A stretch of 64,000 nucleotides of DNA, taken from positions 7,383,909 to 7,447,908 of the forward strand of contig CM060850.1 of NCBI GenBank assembly GCA_030737835.1. Reading direction: 5' to 3'. The translations under genes were made by a program, and so were the position numbers. Positions 12,601-23,423 of the stretch are shown piece by piece; the first letter of the stretch is position 1; every line of letters begins with the position of its first letter. The notes beneath the pieces are model-generated. The model saw only the letters and a list, made by a program, of their open reading frames with translations. It ran no database searches and was not told the DNA's origin. This DNA is from Acorus gramineus. Its lineage: Eukaryota > Streptophyta > Magnoliopsida > Acorales > Acoraceae.

Positions 12601-13631
12601 ATACACTTTCACAATGCCATTTTGCAATATGGTTGCAGATGATTACCGTCTAATCCAGAATCTGCAGTCACCAGAGGGAAGACAATCAGACCCATGAGAG
12701 AGGATGGCTAATTAATCTATAAAACCAAGCTACCATATCTTTGAAAACATTCGATGAATAAATTTAGATTACAGAATTACCAAGTGACCATAACAAAATA
12801 ATAAAAATGGTTGTGTCCTATAAACTGAGTATAGAATACTTGTAACAAAAATTTATAGCAAGCACAACAAATTTAAAAATTTTAATATGTGACTACTAGA
12901 GCCTATTGAACTATCATAGATACTATGACATTAGTATATCTGAATTATCTATCAATGGCGATATAATATCAAATTTAAGATCATACTAACAAATTGATTT
13001 TGTGGAAATACATGACCAATGAATCGTATGCATAGAGACATAAAAGTGTAGCAATAATAAACATTATAGAGCCCATGTCGATGTTAATTTTCCCCTGCAA
13101 ATCCTTGTAAAGAGAACAATCCAAGAACACAATTTTCCTTCATTTGTAATGCCTGCATGAATTTTAAAAATATAGAAAATAAAGATGCCAAGGAAACGAT
13201 ACATGATGACTAAATGACTGTTTGATGAACAAGCAGTATTCAGTATGAGCCGAGAACTTCTAAAACAATGATTTTATCTTCATTCCACGCTGTTTCAATG
13301 GGAAAATTGTTTAAATAGAAGGAGATACACAAATGCAAAGGTTGAAAGATATGCAAAATGTGAAAGGAAAACTTACAACTGCTGGTCCCCAAAAATATGG
13401 TCAGAGAACTTCAAAGGAAGCTCAATAGTTCATCATTCTACTCTGCTTCAAACAACAGACTTTCAAAGATAATAAGATACACAAACCAGATATAGAAAGG
13501 ATAATGAAAAAGTTGATGAACAAAATTGACAGGGAGAAAAATTAGAAAAACTGAAAGCGCTTGCAACTAACAAAGTGAGGATACCTTCTCAATGGGAATG
13601 ACTGAGCAATTGAATTTTCAAACAAAAATTC
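9689..13631 (-). other. Unidentified minus-strand exon-like segments
   Basis: Several short open segments are edged by GT-AG consensus and read like protein: 13585-13631 (EFLFENSIAQSFPLR), 12404-12457 (CPVREQNLPPKVLTNFW then stop), 11088-11187 (begins VIPNPLHSLPTQPFLKPL), 10970-11040 (DLISLNFNTSAPND then EAYNRRL), 10907-10984 in another frame, and 9689-9745 (EFHGLPEHTVQVGLPLNL then stop). I could not join all of them in phase and do not recognise the family. They may be exons of a decayed host gene, exons of a real gene with alternative splicing, or chance. Long introns would hold the antisense LINE tail at 11405-12045. The same segments occur in copy B with almost no change. Confidence 0.3.
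11405..12045 (-). mobile_element. Antisense LINE 3' tail (RNase H remnant)
   Basis: Read on the minus strand, an RNase H fragment begins near 12039: an ELKGIEAGLNLAL helix, a frameshift where the catalytic Asp block should be, then TPWRVIKILKDINQ and, in a shifted frame, an LIWREANRP-like motif. It ends in a poly-A tail, seen as a T-run at about 11405-11414 on the plus strand. It belongs to a different LINE lineage from the element at 3045. A clean target-site duplication was not found. Copy B (60434-61060) has an additional 7-bp loss near its 5' end. Confidence 0.75.
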
Positions 13632-14412
13632 CTGAAATTGAACAATCGCTTAAGTTGCTACATGCATCTACATTTTTGCTTTTCTGACCTGCATTTTTAC
13701 TGTATAAATTTGAATTGTCAAGAAACTTGGTGAATATAAGAGTGCAATAACACAAGCTTATGATATTTACATTGATATTTGCATGGCCAATAATTTACTG
13801 AGAAATACAAAAACCGCTAAAGCCAACCTGATTTTCATGAAAAATAGGTCTCCTGACTCCAACCTTAATTTGCAGATAAACATTCACTCTGGCCTTATAA
13901 AACTCAAAAATAATTTTTTTCATAGAGATTCCACTGAACATGTAAATATGTATGAACAAATACATGAATAATAGAATAGAAATGGATTCTAAGCAATCAG
14001 TCCAATGTGATATTACGAAAAGTACAAATCTGAACAGACAATCAATGATAACCCAGACCTTATTTTGTAGTTCAAACCATTAGGAGTTGTCAAATTGAAC
14101 AAAGACATAGGACATTCAAAACACACACTTGAACTAACATGCAATAAAAAATAAGAGACATCAAACCATTCTTTTATTTTTTTTTGGTGAAGCAAAGCCA
14201 CAGAATAACCAAATTTGCAGGCGATATAAGCTGCTCGCCTGCACATATAAATTCATGGGAAGAAACTTAAAATGAATCTCTCGAAGGAATGCTTCACTAA
14301 AGATATAACTAGCACACTTTTTATTGTAGAGCAGAAGACATCAAAAAAAAAAAAAAGTTGAAGAAATTAAAGAGAACAAGGCATACCCCTTTGTTGCCAC
14401 TGTTTGGCATTC
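13632..14412 (-). other. NLR1 3' flank and probable 3' UTR with intron
   Basis: On the minus strand the NLR1 stop is followed within 30 bases by a good donor (GTATGC at 14386-14381). A pyrimidine-rich stretch ends in an acceptor (GCAG before 14238), giving a possible 148-bp 3' UTR intron. The bases beyond, down to about 13640, are the module that is amplified downstream of NLR2. The short open frame at 14013-14246 lies inside this region and is not supported as a gene. Confidence 0.45.
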
Positions 14413-17284
14413 TCATGAAAACATTTCAGTTTTCCACCTTCCATCTATTCGGGCAACATGCTTGACGATGGGGATGTGGCTAATCTTTTGGCGATCAACT
14501 GCTTGTCCCCCTCGCATCCTCTCCAATAGCTCCTCTGCCATCTCCCACAAGTTGAGCTCTTGCAGGGTGGTGAGACGTTCGATGTCTTGCGGCAGCGTCT
14601 TCAGCTCCTTGCAACTGACCAGATTAAACTCTTTGAGGCTCTGCATCGCCCCTTCCTCGATCGTTATCTGATTGAGATGGCTCAATTCAACCAACCATAG
14701 TTCTTTGAGGGATGGGAAACCATCCGCTTGGAAGCACAACTCTTCGCCGTCATATGCATTGTCGAGCGTAATCTCCACCAGGTTGGGCAATGATTTGAGG
14801 GAAAGGAGTGGGTCTTCGTTCAGTCCAGATGATTTTAAGTACAGCATTTTGAGATTTGTGAGGGATTTGAACCAGCGAGGCAACGTCCCCTGCAAACGCC
14901 CTCCCAAATAGAGTCTTTGAAGAAGGGGTGGTGGTGGATCTAGTGTTTCCAATATTAGTGGTGTATCCGTTGCTTGAATTTGTAAGTGGTGAAGGAATTT
15001 CATCTTTTTAATTGAAGCACACAACTTTGTTCCTTCAGACTCCCTCACATCCACAATTGCAAATGATCTGAGCTGTGTAAGGTCCCCGACCTGTCGCACA
15101 ACCTCATTGCTTGATGAAATGCCTTGTAGAGTCTGCAATTCCTTTGAAACCCATACATGTTTCGGTTTTGTTTTCACAATCCACATACCATCTTGAAAAC
15201 TATTTTGAAGAAACACGTGTCGTAGATTCGGTAGCTTGGTAACCCCATTTGGTATCTTCTCCACATTACTGTAGGCAAGGTCCAACGTTTGTAAGTTCTG
15301 AAGCCTCTTTAAACGTTTAGGAAGTACTTTCACTTTTGTGTTACTCAAACCCAGAAACCTCAAATTAAACAAATCACCCACTTCATCTGGTATACTATCA
15401 ATTAGTGCATCTTGTAAATCCAACACCCTCAACAATTTGAATCCCAATGATGTTTTTATATTAAAAAAATTGGTCGCAAACACCAATAAAGAACGAAGAC
15501 GAGACATTTTACCCAATTCTTCTTGAATGGTATCGTTTACTTCGGCAACTGAAATACGGCGAACACCAGTTGTTGGTTGTTCTTCAAGTGTCATGCAAAA
15601 TTTTTGTTTCTTTGATATTGATATTGCTACCTCTCTTACTATATCATGCATTTTACACAGTTTCAGTCTTCCCCATACATTTCTTTCGTCATCGAAAAGC
15701 ATATTTTTGAGAATGAGTTGATTAAGATATTGCTCTGCAATTTCCTCCATTGTCATCCCGTCTCTTTCTTCTATGAACCCTTCTGCTACCCATAACCTGA
15801 TAATCCTCTTTCTCTTTATGCGATAATCCTCGGGAAAAGCACTACAATATAAGAAACAATTCTTCAGGTAGTGTGGCAGATCGTGAAAGCTAAGCATCAA
15901 TATATTTGACATTTTTTCTAACTGTGGACTGTTAGTGAGCATCCAATTGAGGCTTTTCAAAGTATCATTCCACTCCATAGCTGAATGTTTTGTACGTAGG
16001 AGACCACCTAGTGTCACAATCGCAAGAGGCAATCCGTCACACTTGTTAATAATTTCTTTTGCCGGACACTCCAACTCCGTAGGACAAATACCACCTCGAT
16101 CACCTCTGAATGCTATATTACAAAAGAGTTTCCTTGCCTCATCATCTTGTAGAGGTTTTAGATTGAAAACACGATCTGAAGAAGATGCCAGTGAAGTGGC
16201 TATTTCACTATTTCTAGTTGTAAACATGATTCTTCTTTTACTTGTATTAAACACATCCTTAATTTCAGACCACAAACTCACATCCCATACATCATCAAGG
16301 ACAATAAGGTACCTTTGATCTACCAAACACCCATGAAGATTCTCAGCTAGCTCCTTTGTGTTCATCCCATCAATGCCTTGTGGTATCATCTCCTTCTTCT
16401 CATGAAAGAGCTCTTTTATTATACTTCTTAATATATCGTTCTTGTTGTATGATTTGGAGACTGTGACCCATGCACGCCATTGGAAGTGTTGAACAATTTG
16501 TTCGCTCTTGTAAACTTTCGCCACGAGCGTTGTCTTGCCCACCCCACCCATTCCACAAACAGATATTTCCATGTGTTTTGCCCTATCATCTTTCAGCCAG
16601 TTGATCAATTGTTCTTTTTTACTCTTCAGCCCAACAATATCATCATCTTCTTTATGGAATGGAGAAATATCTATTGATCTTTCTATCACATCTTTGGAGC
16701 TTGACCCTTCCTCAAGTCCCTTGATGTCATATCGAATTCTTCTCTCCGATGTTCCTTTTATTCTGATTTTGATATTTTGCAATTGCATGGCAATACCTAT
16801 TAGACAAATTAATGTGATTAAACAATAAGTTGAACTTGTTATATATAGATTCTCATCAGAAGTATAATACTTAATATAAGGGACAGTCAATACCATGCCT
16901 AGCCTTGAAGTTCATTGATACTTGTAGAGGTTTTGCGACAGATTTCCAGAAACCAAAACTCTTCTGCTCACCCACAGAATAAGTGAAATCATCAATTATA
17001 TCTTCGATATAGTACGCTATTTCCCTCACTTGCGCCACCCAAACTGCGGTCCGTTCATCACCAGCCATTGTCATATCAGCATGTCTGATGAAGGCTTGTA
17101 TCATCTCCATCTCACTCTTTATCTCTTCCATATCGCTACGCAATGCTAACAAGAGTGATGCTTCCTCTTTAGAAAACAACAAGAGTGATTTGCTAAATTC
17201 CGTCACCAATGCTGAACCAAGCTTGAGGATCACCAAACCCACAATCGCCTCTGCCATGTCTCTCTGTGGAAACTGATCTGCCAT
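14413..17284 (-). CDS. NLR1: RPM1-like CC-NB-ARC-LRR immune receptor
   Basis: An intracellular receptor expected to detect pathogen effectors and trigger cell-death immunity. There are two exons, 17284-16894 and 16796-14413; the 97-bp intron has GT-AG ends and restores frame at a Gly codon (residue 131). The product is 924 residues, the usual RPM1-like length. In order: MAEAIVG start-like motif at 10-16, Rx-type coiled coil with EDIID at 94-98, P-loop GMGGVGKTT at 212-220, kinase-2 LIVLDDVWD at 294-302 (the Trp typical of CNLs), RNBS-B about 318-326, GLPL at 385-388, RNBS-D CFLYCSAFPEDY near 444-455, MHD at 513-515, then LRRs to the end. No stop or frameshift is visible. The first Met gives a nine-residue extension before the MAEA Met, so the true start is uncertain. 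All key nucleotide-binding residues are present, so it looks functional. Confidence 0.95.
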
Positions 17285-17744
17285 TGTAAGATTTTAAGTG
17301 GCTGGGTTACTTGACTATATGTCATTCCATATACTTGGAAAATCTTGCATTTTGATATAACCTTAAAATATGATAACTCTACGGATAAAAACATAGTGAG
17401 TATTGGGTGATTATGCTTTTACATGAAATCTAAACGTTACAAACGTGTTTTTGAACATCGTCCAAAATATATTTTGAATGAGTAATTCGAAAGTTAGATT
17501 CAGCTCTGCTATGAATGTCATTGATTTTCCATATACTTGGAAAATCTTGCATTTTGATATAACCTTAAAATATGATAACTCTACGGATAAAAACATTGTG
17601 AGTATTTAAAAACATGGATTGGGTTATTATACTTTTACATAAAGCCTAAAAGTTATAAATGTGTTTTTGAACGTCGTCCAAAATATATTTTGAATGAGTA
17701 ATTCGAAAGTTAGGTTCAGCTTTTGCTATGAATGTCATTGATTT
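17285..17744 (-). promoter_or_regulatory. NLR1 upstream region with ~200-bp tandem duplication
   Basis: Directly upstream of the ATG lies a diverged tandem repeat, 17325-17526 and 17527-17744, each beginning TTCCATATACTTGG and ending near GAATGTCATTGATT. The second unit is slightly longer. The same arrangement is upstream of NLR2. A W-box-type TTGACT word (a WRKY site in many defence genes) lies at 17311-17316, only about 27 bases from the ATG, so it may be in the 5' UTR. I could not place a convincing TATA box. Regulation is inferred only from position and conservation between paralogues. Confidence 0.5.
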
Positions 17745-18490
17745 CTAATCAATTTTTCAAAAAGCAAGAAAAAAGTATGACAATCAAGTCTTAAAACAAA
17801 AAAAAATGTTTTATTAGAGTTAAATGGTGTTCCCAAACACATCCTAAGTAATCTATTGAAAGTTTACAAAGTCCACATATTTCTTAATTTCAAATTCATC
17901 GCTGAATGAAAATGTTTGGTATTAAAATTTAAAAGATAAAAGTGGGGTGATTGATGCACCTAATTAGTTTTCTTTTACTATATATGCGTAAGGTATATAC
18001 TTTATATATACATGTAATTGTTTTTTAACAAGGTCTGTATTTTCATCGTCTAACGATATATATACTTCATTGGATTCCTAAAGATGTATATGGGACCAGT
18101 GGCGGAGCCACATGTGACCGACTGGGAGACTATGTGTTGTTGTGTGGTGGTCCGTGGATTATCAACAAAATTTTAATCAGCTAATAGTTATGATAGGATA
18201 ATTTTGGATTGTTGATTAAATTACTTAATATATTTATATTTATTAGAGTATTATATTATTATTTTATTTTTAGTTTTTTTAAGTTTTTTCTTGATCCGTG
18301 GATAAACATTTGGTTATGAAATAGTATATAAAATAAAGAAAAATTAAATAATTTTTTTTTTTGCATTGATTTATATATGCATATATCTATTTAATTAAAT
18401 TTTCATTTTTGGGGAAAAGATGATGCCAGATAAGGCATTTTTGTTTTTTGAATTTTAGAGACAGGTGTTATAAGGCATTTCACAGTGAAT
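17745..18490. other. NLR1 upstream flank, no gene seen
   Basis: This AT-rich sequence is shared with 37978-38690. A 22-bp segment ending GGCGGAGCCACA at about 18092-18113 is absent from the NLR2 copy; GGCGGAGCC resembles the end of the TIR element at 45621-46912, so it may be a footprint or orphan end. Confidence 0.5.
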
Positions 18491-18855
18491 GGTTAGATAG
18501 GTAACCGAGGTTAAGTCAAATAGATTAACAGTGACAAACAGAATGGCATGCACAATGATCAAAATTTTTAGGGTATACATTCAATTACCTTTTTAAGCAG
18601 GATATAACGCCAAATAGATATTTTTTTAGGGGTATACATGAAAATTTTCCTAGGGGTATAAGTGACTTTTGATAGAGGATGGTTAAATAGATAACCATGG
18701 TTAGATCAAAAAAATTAACTGTGACAGACGAAGGGCATATATGCAAAACCATCAAATTTTTTAGGGGTATACGTGCAATTACCTTTTTAAGCAGGGTATA
18801 ACATCAAATAGATATTTTTTCAAAGGTATAAATACAAATGTCCCTAAATAAAATG
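18491..18855. repeat. Diverged ~190-bp tandem repeat
   Basis: Two head-to-tail units start at about 18491 and 18681. Each runs from GGTTA(G/A)ATAG through a TTTAGGGGTATAC word, the phrase CAATTACCTTTTTAAGCAGG and a second GGGTATA-type word. Paralogous units stand upstream of NLR2 at about 38706-39060, so the repeat predates the NLR1/NLR2 duplication. The origin is not recognised. Confidence 0.7.
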
Positions 18856-18923
18856 GTATAAATCAAAATCAAGTGTATTTTAAAATCAATATTTAATTTA
18901 AGGATAACAACACTATATTCTAA

Positions 18924-19450
18924 CCCCCCGTATGGCGTGGAACATAAGGCAAGAATAATGAAGAATAGATGAAAATAGCTAAAAAAAGTTGTTTGTTTTG
19001 ATAGAATAAACCCCGATAGTTATGTCTGGATAAGCTAGGATAAGGCCTGATAACTATTATAAGGAAATGGTGGAATTGCTTATCAAGGCTTATCTATGCC
19101 AATGGATAAAAATACCCTTCTCTGTCATTTTAAAAAATTTATCTCACCTAACAGACTCACATAGATTCCAAAAACTGTCACATCTATCAAATCAATCATA
19201 TATCTCTCACACTATTCCCAGGGGGTATAATTGTCATTTAAAAAATCATAAACTCTTATTCATCCCTTATTAACCATTTATCATCACTTTATCCAAGGTG
19301 AACCAAACAACAAAAAATCATTTTTACGTTTCCCAATGAGAATAACAAAAAAGACAACCAAACAAAAAGTTACTTATTCAGTATGGATTGTTATCTATCC
19401 CAGTATAACTATCATGAGCGAATAACCTAATGGCACACCCCATACGGGGG
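18924..19450. mobile_element. Tourist-like (PIF/Harbinger) MITE, 527 bp
   Basis: The terminal inverted repeats are CCCCCGTATGG and CCATACGGGGG, and TAA flanks both ends (18921-18923, 19451-19453). The NLR2 paralogous site at 39139-39141 has a single TAA and no element, a natural empty site. The 3-bp TAA duplication and the small size with no coding capacity fit a Tourist-like MITE. It inserted after the NLR1/NLR2 duplication. Confidence 0.9.
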
Positions 19451-19776
19451 TAACAACATAGATATTTCACCGAATGGTATTAAATTACGACTAAAATAAA
19501 TTATATCAATCTGACACTGTTGTTAAAAGTTGTATCAGAAAAAATATAATAGTTTTAAAAAAACTATAATAATTGCAACTCAAATATAAAAAGTAATTAA
19601 ATAAATTTATATGATTTCCCATCAAAATATGGTAATTAGTACTTCCCCTTCCAAAAAGGGGACATGTTTATTACAAGATTATTTGGACGCAGTCGTTGTT
19701 AAGCTGATATACACAGTTCTTGTTGCAGTATTATTTGATATATATATCATTTTCTTAAGAATAAAATTCATATGAA

Positions 19777-20733
19777 TGGGCGTACCGGGGGCATTTTCAT
19801 AATTTCATTGGAGATATTTTTCAAATAGACCCCCCAGTTCTATAAATTTTACAAAACAACCCCTAGATGTGTTATAAACAAATCCCTAATATTTATAATT
19901 AGGTCCCTGATAAAACGGTTAATTTTCTTTTTCCTGGGCTTTTTGCAGATCCACTCCCAGGTTTTACCAATTTCACAACTAGACCCTATCTGCGTTACAA
20001 ACATGTCCCTAATTCAGATTTCAAGATTTATAAGCAGGACTTTAAATTTCATTCAATGATTTTTCAGATAATTAAGATATCCATAAAATTATAAAATACA
20101 AATATTTTAGTCACATTAATAAATAAAAAAATTACATATGGAATCAGACTCATTTGATCCCATAAGATTATTGATGGATCTCTTGCTTTTAAATTTAAAA
20201 TTTGTTATGTTTCTTTTTTTTTATATTGATTTTGGATCTATATGTATCACTTTTTTTTTAGATGTGAAAATAAGTATTTTTTTAGTTTTTTTCAGAGCAA
20301 TGTGTTTTTTATTGATTAGATTATTTTTAGGGGGTTCGGTAATCGATTCTTTTAATAGGTTTATGGTCGAAAATTGAATTATGTGGTTGGCTGTGCATAC
20401 TCTCATCGAAGGTAATGGTGGATTTTTTTTGTGGTCTTAGTTTTGGTTGGTACAAATGATTGAGTCTAAAACTTTCCAAAAATTAATATCTCTAAAAGAA
20501 AAAGAATAATGATTTTTTTTTGTTTTATTTTTAATATAACTTTGAGTGGATCTTCAATTAATTTTAGGTACAGTCCCAAATATAACAAAAAATGCAGTTA
20601 TCACATGTTTTAATTTTTTAAAATAGTAAACATTGCACCATTTCGAATTTAATGTACTTATTTTTAGTAAATGTTAAAAAAATTAACAAAGTATATATTT
20701 CAACTACGGAGATATATATATATATATATATAT

Positions 20734-20792
<59 letters not shown>

Positions 20793-21096
20793 TAAATATA
20801 TATACATTGTTAGATGACTATTAAGTGACTAAAAATGTATATGAAGATGTATTTCGGAGTTGTAAAAAGAAAATTTACATGAAAAATAAATATATGTTGA
20901 AATACAATAATACATTTTTTTTTCAAAAATATAAAATATACATAATAAAACCCCAATTATCAAAAATTGTTTTTTTTTTTAAAAAAGAATTGCTTATCAT
21001 AATATGGAATCTCGTTTATCTTCCATTTATGATATAAAGTAGTTCAATTCATACTGAGTATAGATTACATACGGGTGCGCGTACATCCAACTAGTT
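19777..21096. other. Copy-specific insertion in NLR1 upstream flank
   Basis: About 1.3 kb is present here but absent between AATTCAT and ATTTGTAAAGG in the NLR2 copy (near 39450-39480). It includes C-rich phrases of the type GACCCCCCAGT at about 19820-19990, T-rich DNA and an 80-bp nearly pure (TA)n tract at 20711-20790. No clear terminal repeats, target-site duplication or coding region were found, so it could be an insertion here or a deletion in the NLR2 copy. Confidence 0.6.
20711..20790. repeat. (TA)n microsatellite
   Basis: About 80 bp of nearly pure TA repeat, broken once by GATA near 20735. Other TA tracts are at 6461-6499, 21219-21244 and 23840-23882. Confidence 0.95.
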
Positions 21097-21212
21097 TTAT
21101 TTTATTTGTAAAGGTATGTATTTTAATGAATAGTTATATACCTTTAAAACATAAAAAAGAATTACAAAAGTGGGTTGTCCATAACATTTCTATTTTATTT
21201 TTTTGAGTGGAG

Positions 21213-21247
<35 letters not shown>

Positions 21248-21251
21248 TAAA

Positions 21252-21856
21252 GGTGTGTACATGTACAACTTGGATGGGTTGGATCAGATTAAAACTCAAC
21301 TCGAACTCAATTCGAAATTAAAAGAAACCAACTCAAATCCAACTCATTTTCAACCCGAGAAGCCCAACCCAAAGCCATCCTATCGGGTTTGGTTTAATTT
21401 TGGGTTGAGTTCGGGTTTGATTTAGGTTCGGATTTGATTTGAGTTGAGTTAAGCTCAGGTTGAGTTCAAGTTTAATTTCTAAAATATGTCATTTTGGACA
21501 ATTAAAACTTTATAAAAGTCAACACTCCACAAAAAAAGAGAGATGAAATTAAAGAATATTTTATTTATAAATATAGAGATGAAACCATAGAAGTAATAGA
21601 TTATAGATAAAAATAAATTGAACAATTCAAATTTTATCTTATAATAAATTTAAAAATTAAAATAAGATTTAGAATATTTAAATTTATCACTCTCGACTTC
21701 GCTTTGGATTTCTGAACCTTAAACTCAAATCCAACCTGAATTAGATTCAAGTTGTTGGGGTTCAGATTCAAATTAAAATCAATCAGTAAAACCCTAATTC
21801 TAACATGCTCAAATGTCAGATTGGGTGGGATTTATTCCGTCCAAGTTGCACCCCTA
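21252..21856. mobile_element. Probable TIR element with GCAACTTGGACGG ends
   Basis: The left end contains GTACAACTTGGATGGG and the right end the complement of GTGCAACTTGGACGG, so the ends are inverted. The interior is a run of degenerate TTGGGTT/AACTCAA words in both orientations with no coding capacity. The element is shared with the NLR2 flank (39590-40153) and predates that duplication. No target-site duplication was resolved, so the superfamily (hAT-like or other) is not assigned. Confidence 0.5.
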
Positions 21857-22022
21857 CTTATTAATACAACTGCTGCTTGGGTTATCACTGGCCAACAAAC
21901 AAACACTAGGAATCCAATCCACAAACCAGCCCATAAGAGTTTTTTTTCCTACTTTTTCAGCTTTATTGATATGTTCATTAAAAATTACGTGAGAGTTCGC
22001 AATTAAATGATCATTCAATTAA

Positions 22023-22701
22023 GGGATTTTTGCATTAATACCCCTGTTAAATTTTAATTTTGTCAAAATACCCTTGCAAGAATCGACAATGCAAAAATAC
22101 CCCTCCAAAACATTAAGTGAGTGCAATTGTACCTCTATACCACACACCGTAGACAACTCTAAATTAACTATGTTTAAAAAGTTTAACTCCACATGTATAT
22201 TGACTTAAATAACCTTATTAATTCTGAAAAAAAAGGTTTTTACATAATACCCCTCTTAAAACCCATATTTTTTGAATTACCCCTGTTGTTTCCACTATTA
22301 CAAAAATACCCGTGAAATTTTAATAAATTGTGCAAATTTGCCTTCCATCAGTCATTGTTAGGAACGCAGACTGAATCATGGTTAGATTCTTAACCCTACA
22401 TTGTAAAATGGCCAGTTTAGCTCTCATTTAAATCACACACCCTACTTTACCCTGTGTGAAGAAGAAAGAGATAAGGTTGAAGGAAGAAGGAAGAAATAAA
22501 AAATAAAATTCACTTCGGGTAGCCTGAGTGTAAAGGGGTCATTTCAACACATATAACGAAATGAAACAGAAAATATTAATCATACCAGATGAAATTTGAC
22601 AACAGGCTTAAAGTTTTCAAGGGATATTTTTGCACTGCAAGTTTTAGTAGGAGTATTTTGATAAAACTAGAATTTAACAGGGGTATAAATATAAAAATCC
22701 C
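22023..22701. mobile_element. Mutator-like MITE, 679 bp, 9-bp TSD
   Basis: TTCAATTAA flanks both ends (22014-22022 and 22702-22710). The inverted termini begin GGGATTTTT and remain similar for roughly 80 bases, including CCCCTGTTAAATT and a CAAAATAC word. Long termini with a 9-bp duplication define MULE-type elements. The NLR2 paralogue has the empty site with a single TTCGATTAA near 40314. There is no transposase, and no obvious captured gene inside. Confidence 0.9.
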
Positions 22702-22710
22702 TTCAATTAA

Positions 22711-23423
22711 TCACAGGTGAAAATATTTTATTAGTATTTTTTTTTTTCAAATTTTCCCTTGTCCAAACATGGGTCCAGAAGCCACTGGTGAGATTGATTC
22801 CATTTTGACTTGATTAGTCATAGACATTTACCAAAAGAAGCAGAAGCAAAAGTACCTGATCTTGTTGATAATTTTCGCCCCTACACTCTAATCAACCAAC
22901 ATGATTACATAAAATCTAATTCATCCAAGAGACATAAAGTCAATTATATTAATGAAATGCGAACAATCAGGACCCTTAAATTATGGGCTTCAAATATATA
23001 AAAATAAATGAAGTGAACATCACCTGAAGTTATTTTCGCCCCTATCTTAAAACATTGCACCGTTACAAATTTAACACAATTACATCAAACCTAATAAAAT
23101 CAAATTCATCCCAGACATGAAAAATCATTTATTTTAAAAGAAATAAAAATAATCGGAGCCTTTAAATTGTGCACTTCAAACATAGGGAAATGAATGAAAT
23201 ATAACATGAGTACCTTAAATATTTCTGACTAATCTTTTTCACAATTGTCCTCACGGCCACCTGAAAAAATTTGACTATGATCAATCGACATGATTACATA
23301 AGATCTAATAAAATCAAATTCATCAAAGGTACAAAAACTTATTTATTTCTATAGAAATTCAGGAAATGAGAGCCTTATAATTGTGTGTTTCCAACGTATA
23401 GAAATGAATAAAGTAGAACATTA
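22711..23423. other. Distal part of flank shared with NLR2
   Basis: Collinear with 40323-41050, with small indels. Short phrases such as CAACATGATTACATAA recur at intervals of about 200-400 bases in both copies, suggesting an old, diverged local repeat. Homology to the NLR2 flank ends near 23423 (41050), where the two sequences become unrelated. Confidence 0.6.

Larger units (their letters stand above)
1..14412. repeat. Segmental duplication, copy A (3' flank of NLR1)
   Basis: The whole stretch aligns collinearly with 48978-63454, in the same orientation relative to the adjacent NLR gene. The first base of the window already matches base 48978, so the true left edge may lie outside the window. 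Differences are single-base changes plus small indels: a 99-bp tandem duplication only here (1372-1569), a 70-bp loss in the LINE here, a 39-bp loss in the other copy's LINE, and a 19-bp insertion in the other copy just 3' of the NLR. Divergence by eye is higher in 1-8.5 kb than in 9-14.3 kb. The block carries a LINE, a MITE, a CACTA-like remnant, exon-like segments and an antisense LINE tail, all present in both copies and therefore older than the duplication. Confidence 0.95.

Noticed and set aside
14013-14246. 77-codon minus-strand frame as an additional NLR C-terminal exon
   Set aside because: The similarity to the NLR2 flank (a GY.VALL motif) is only partial, the NLR2 version stops early, and the NLR stop codon precedes the putative intron, so it is more likely 3' UTR.
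14462-17276. Plus-strand open frames opposite the NLR exons (up to 127 codons), repeated in NLR2 and NLR3
   Set aside because: They are the antisense shadow of conserved coding sequence and resemble no protein family; their conservation follows from the NLR.
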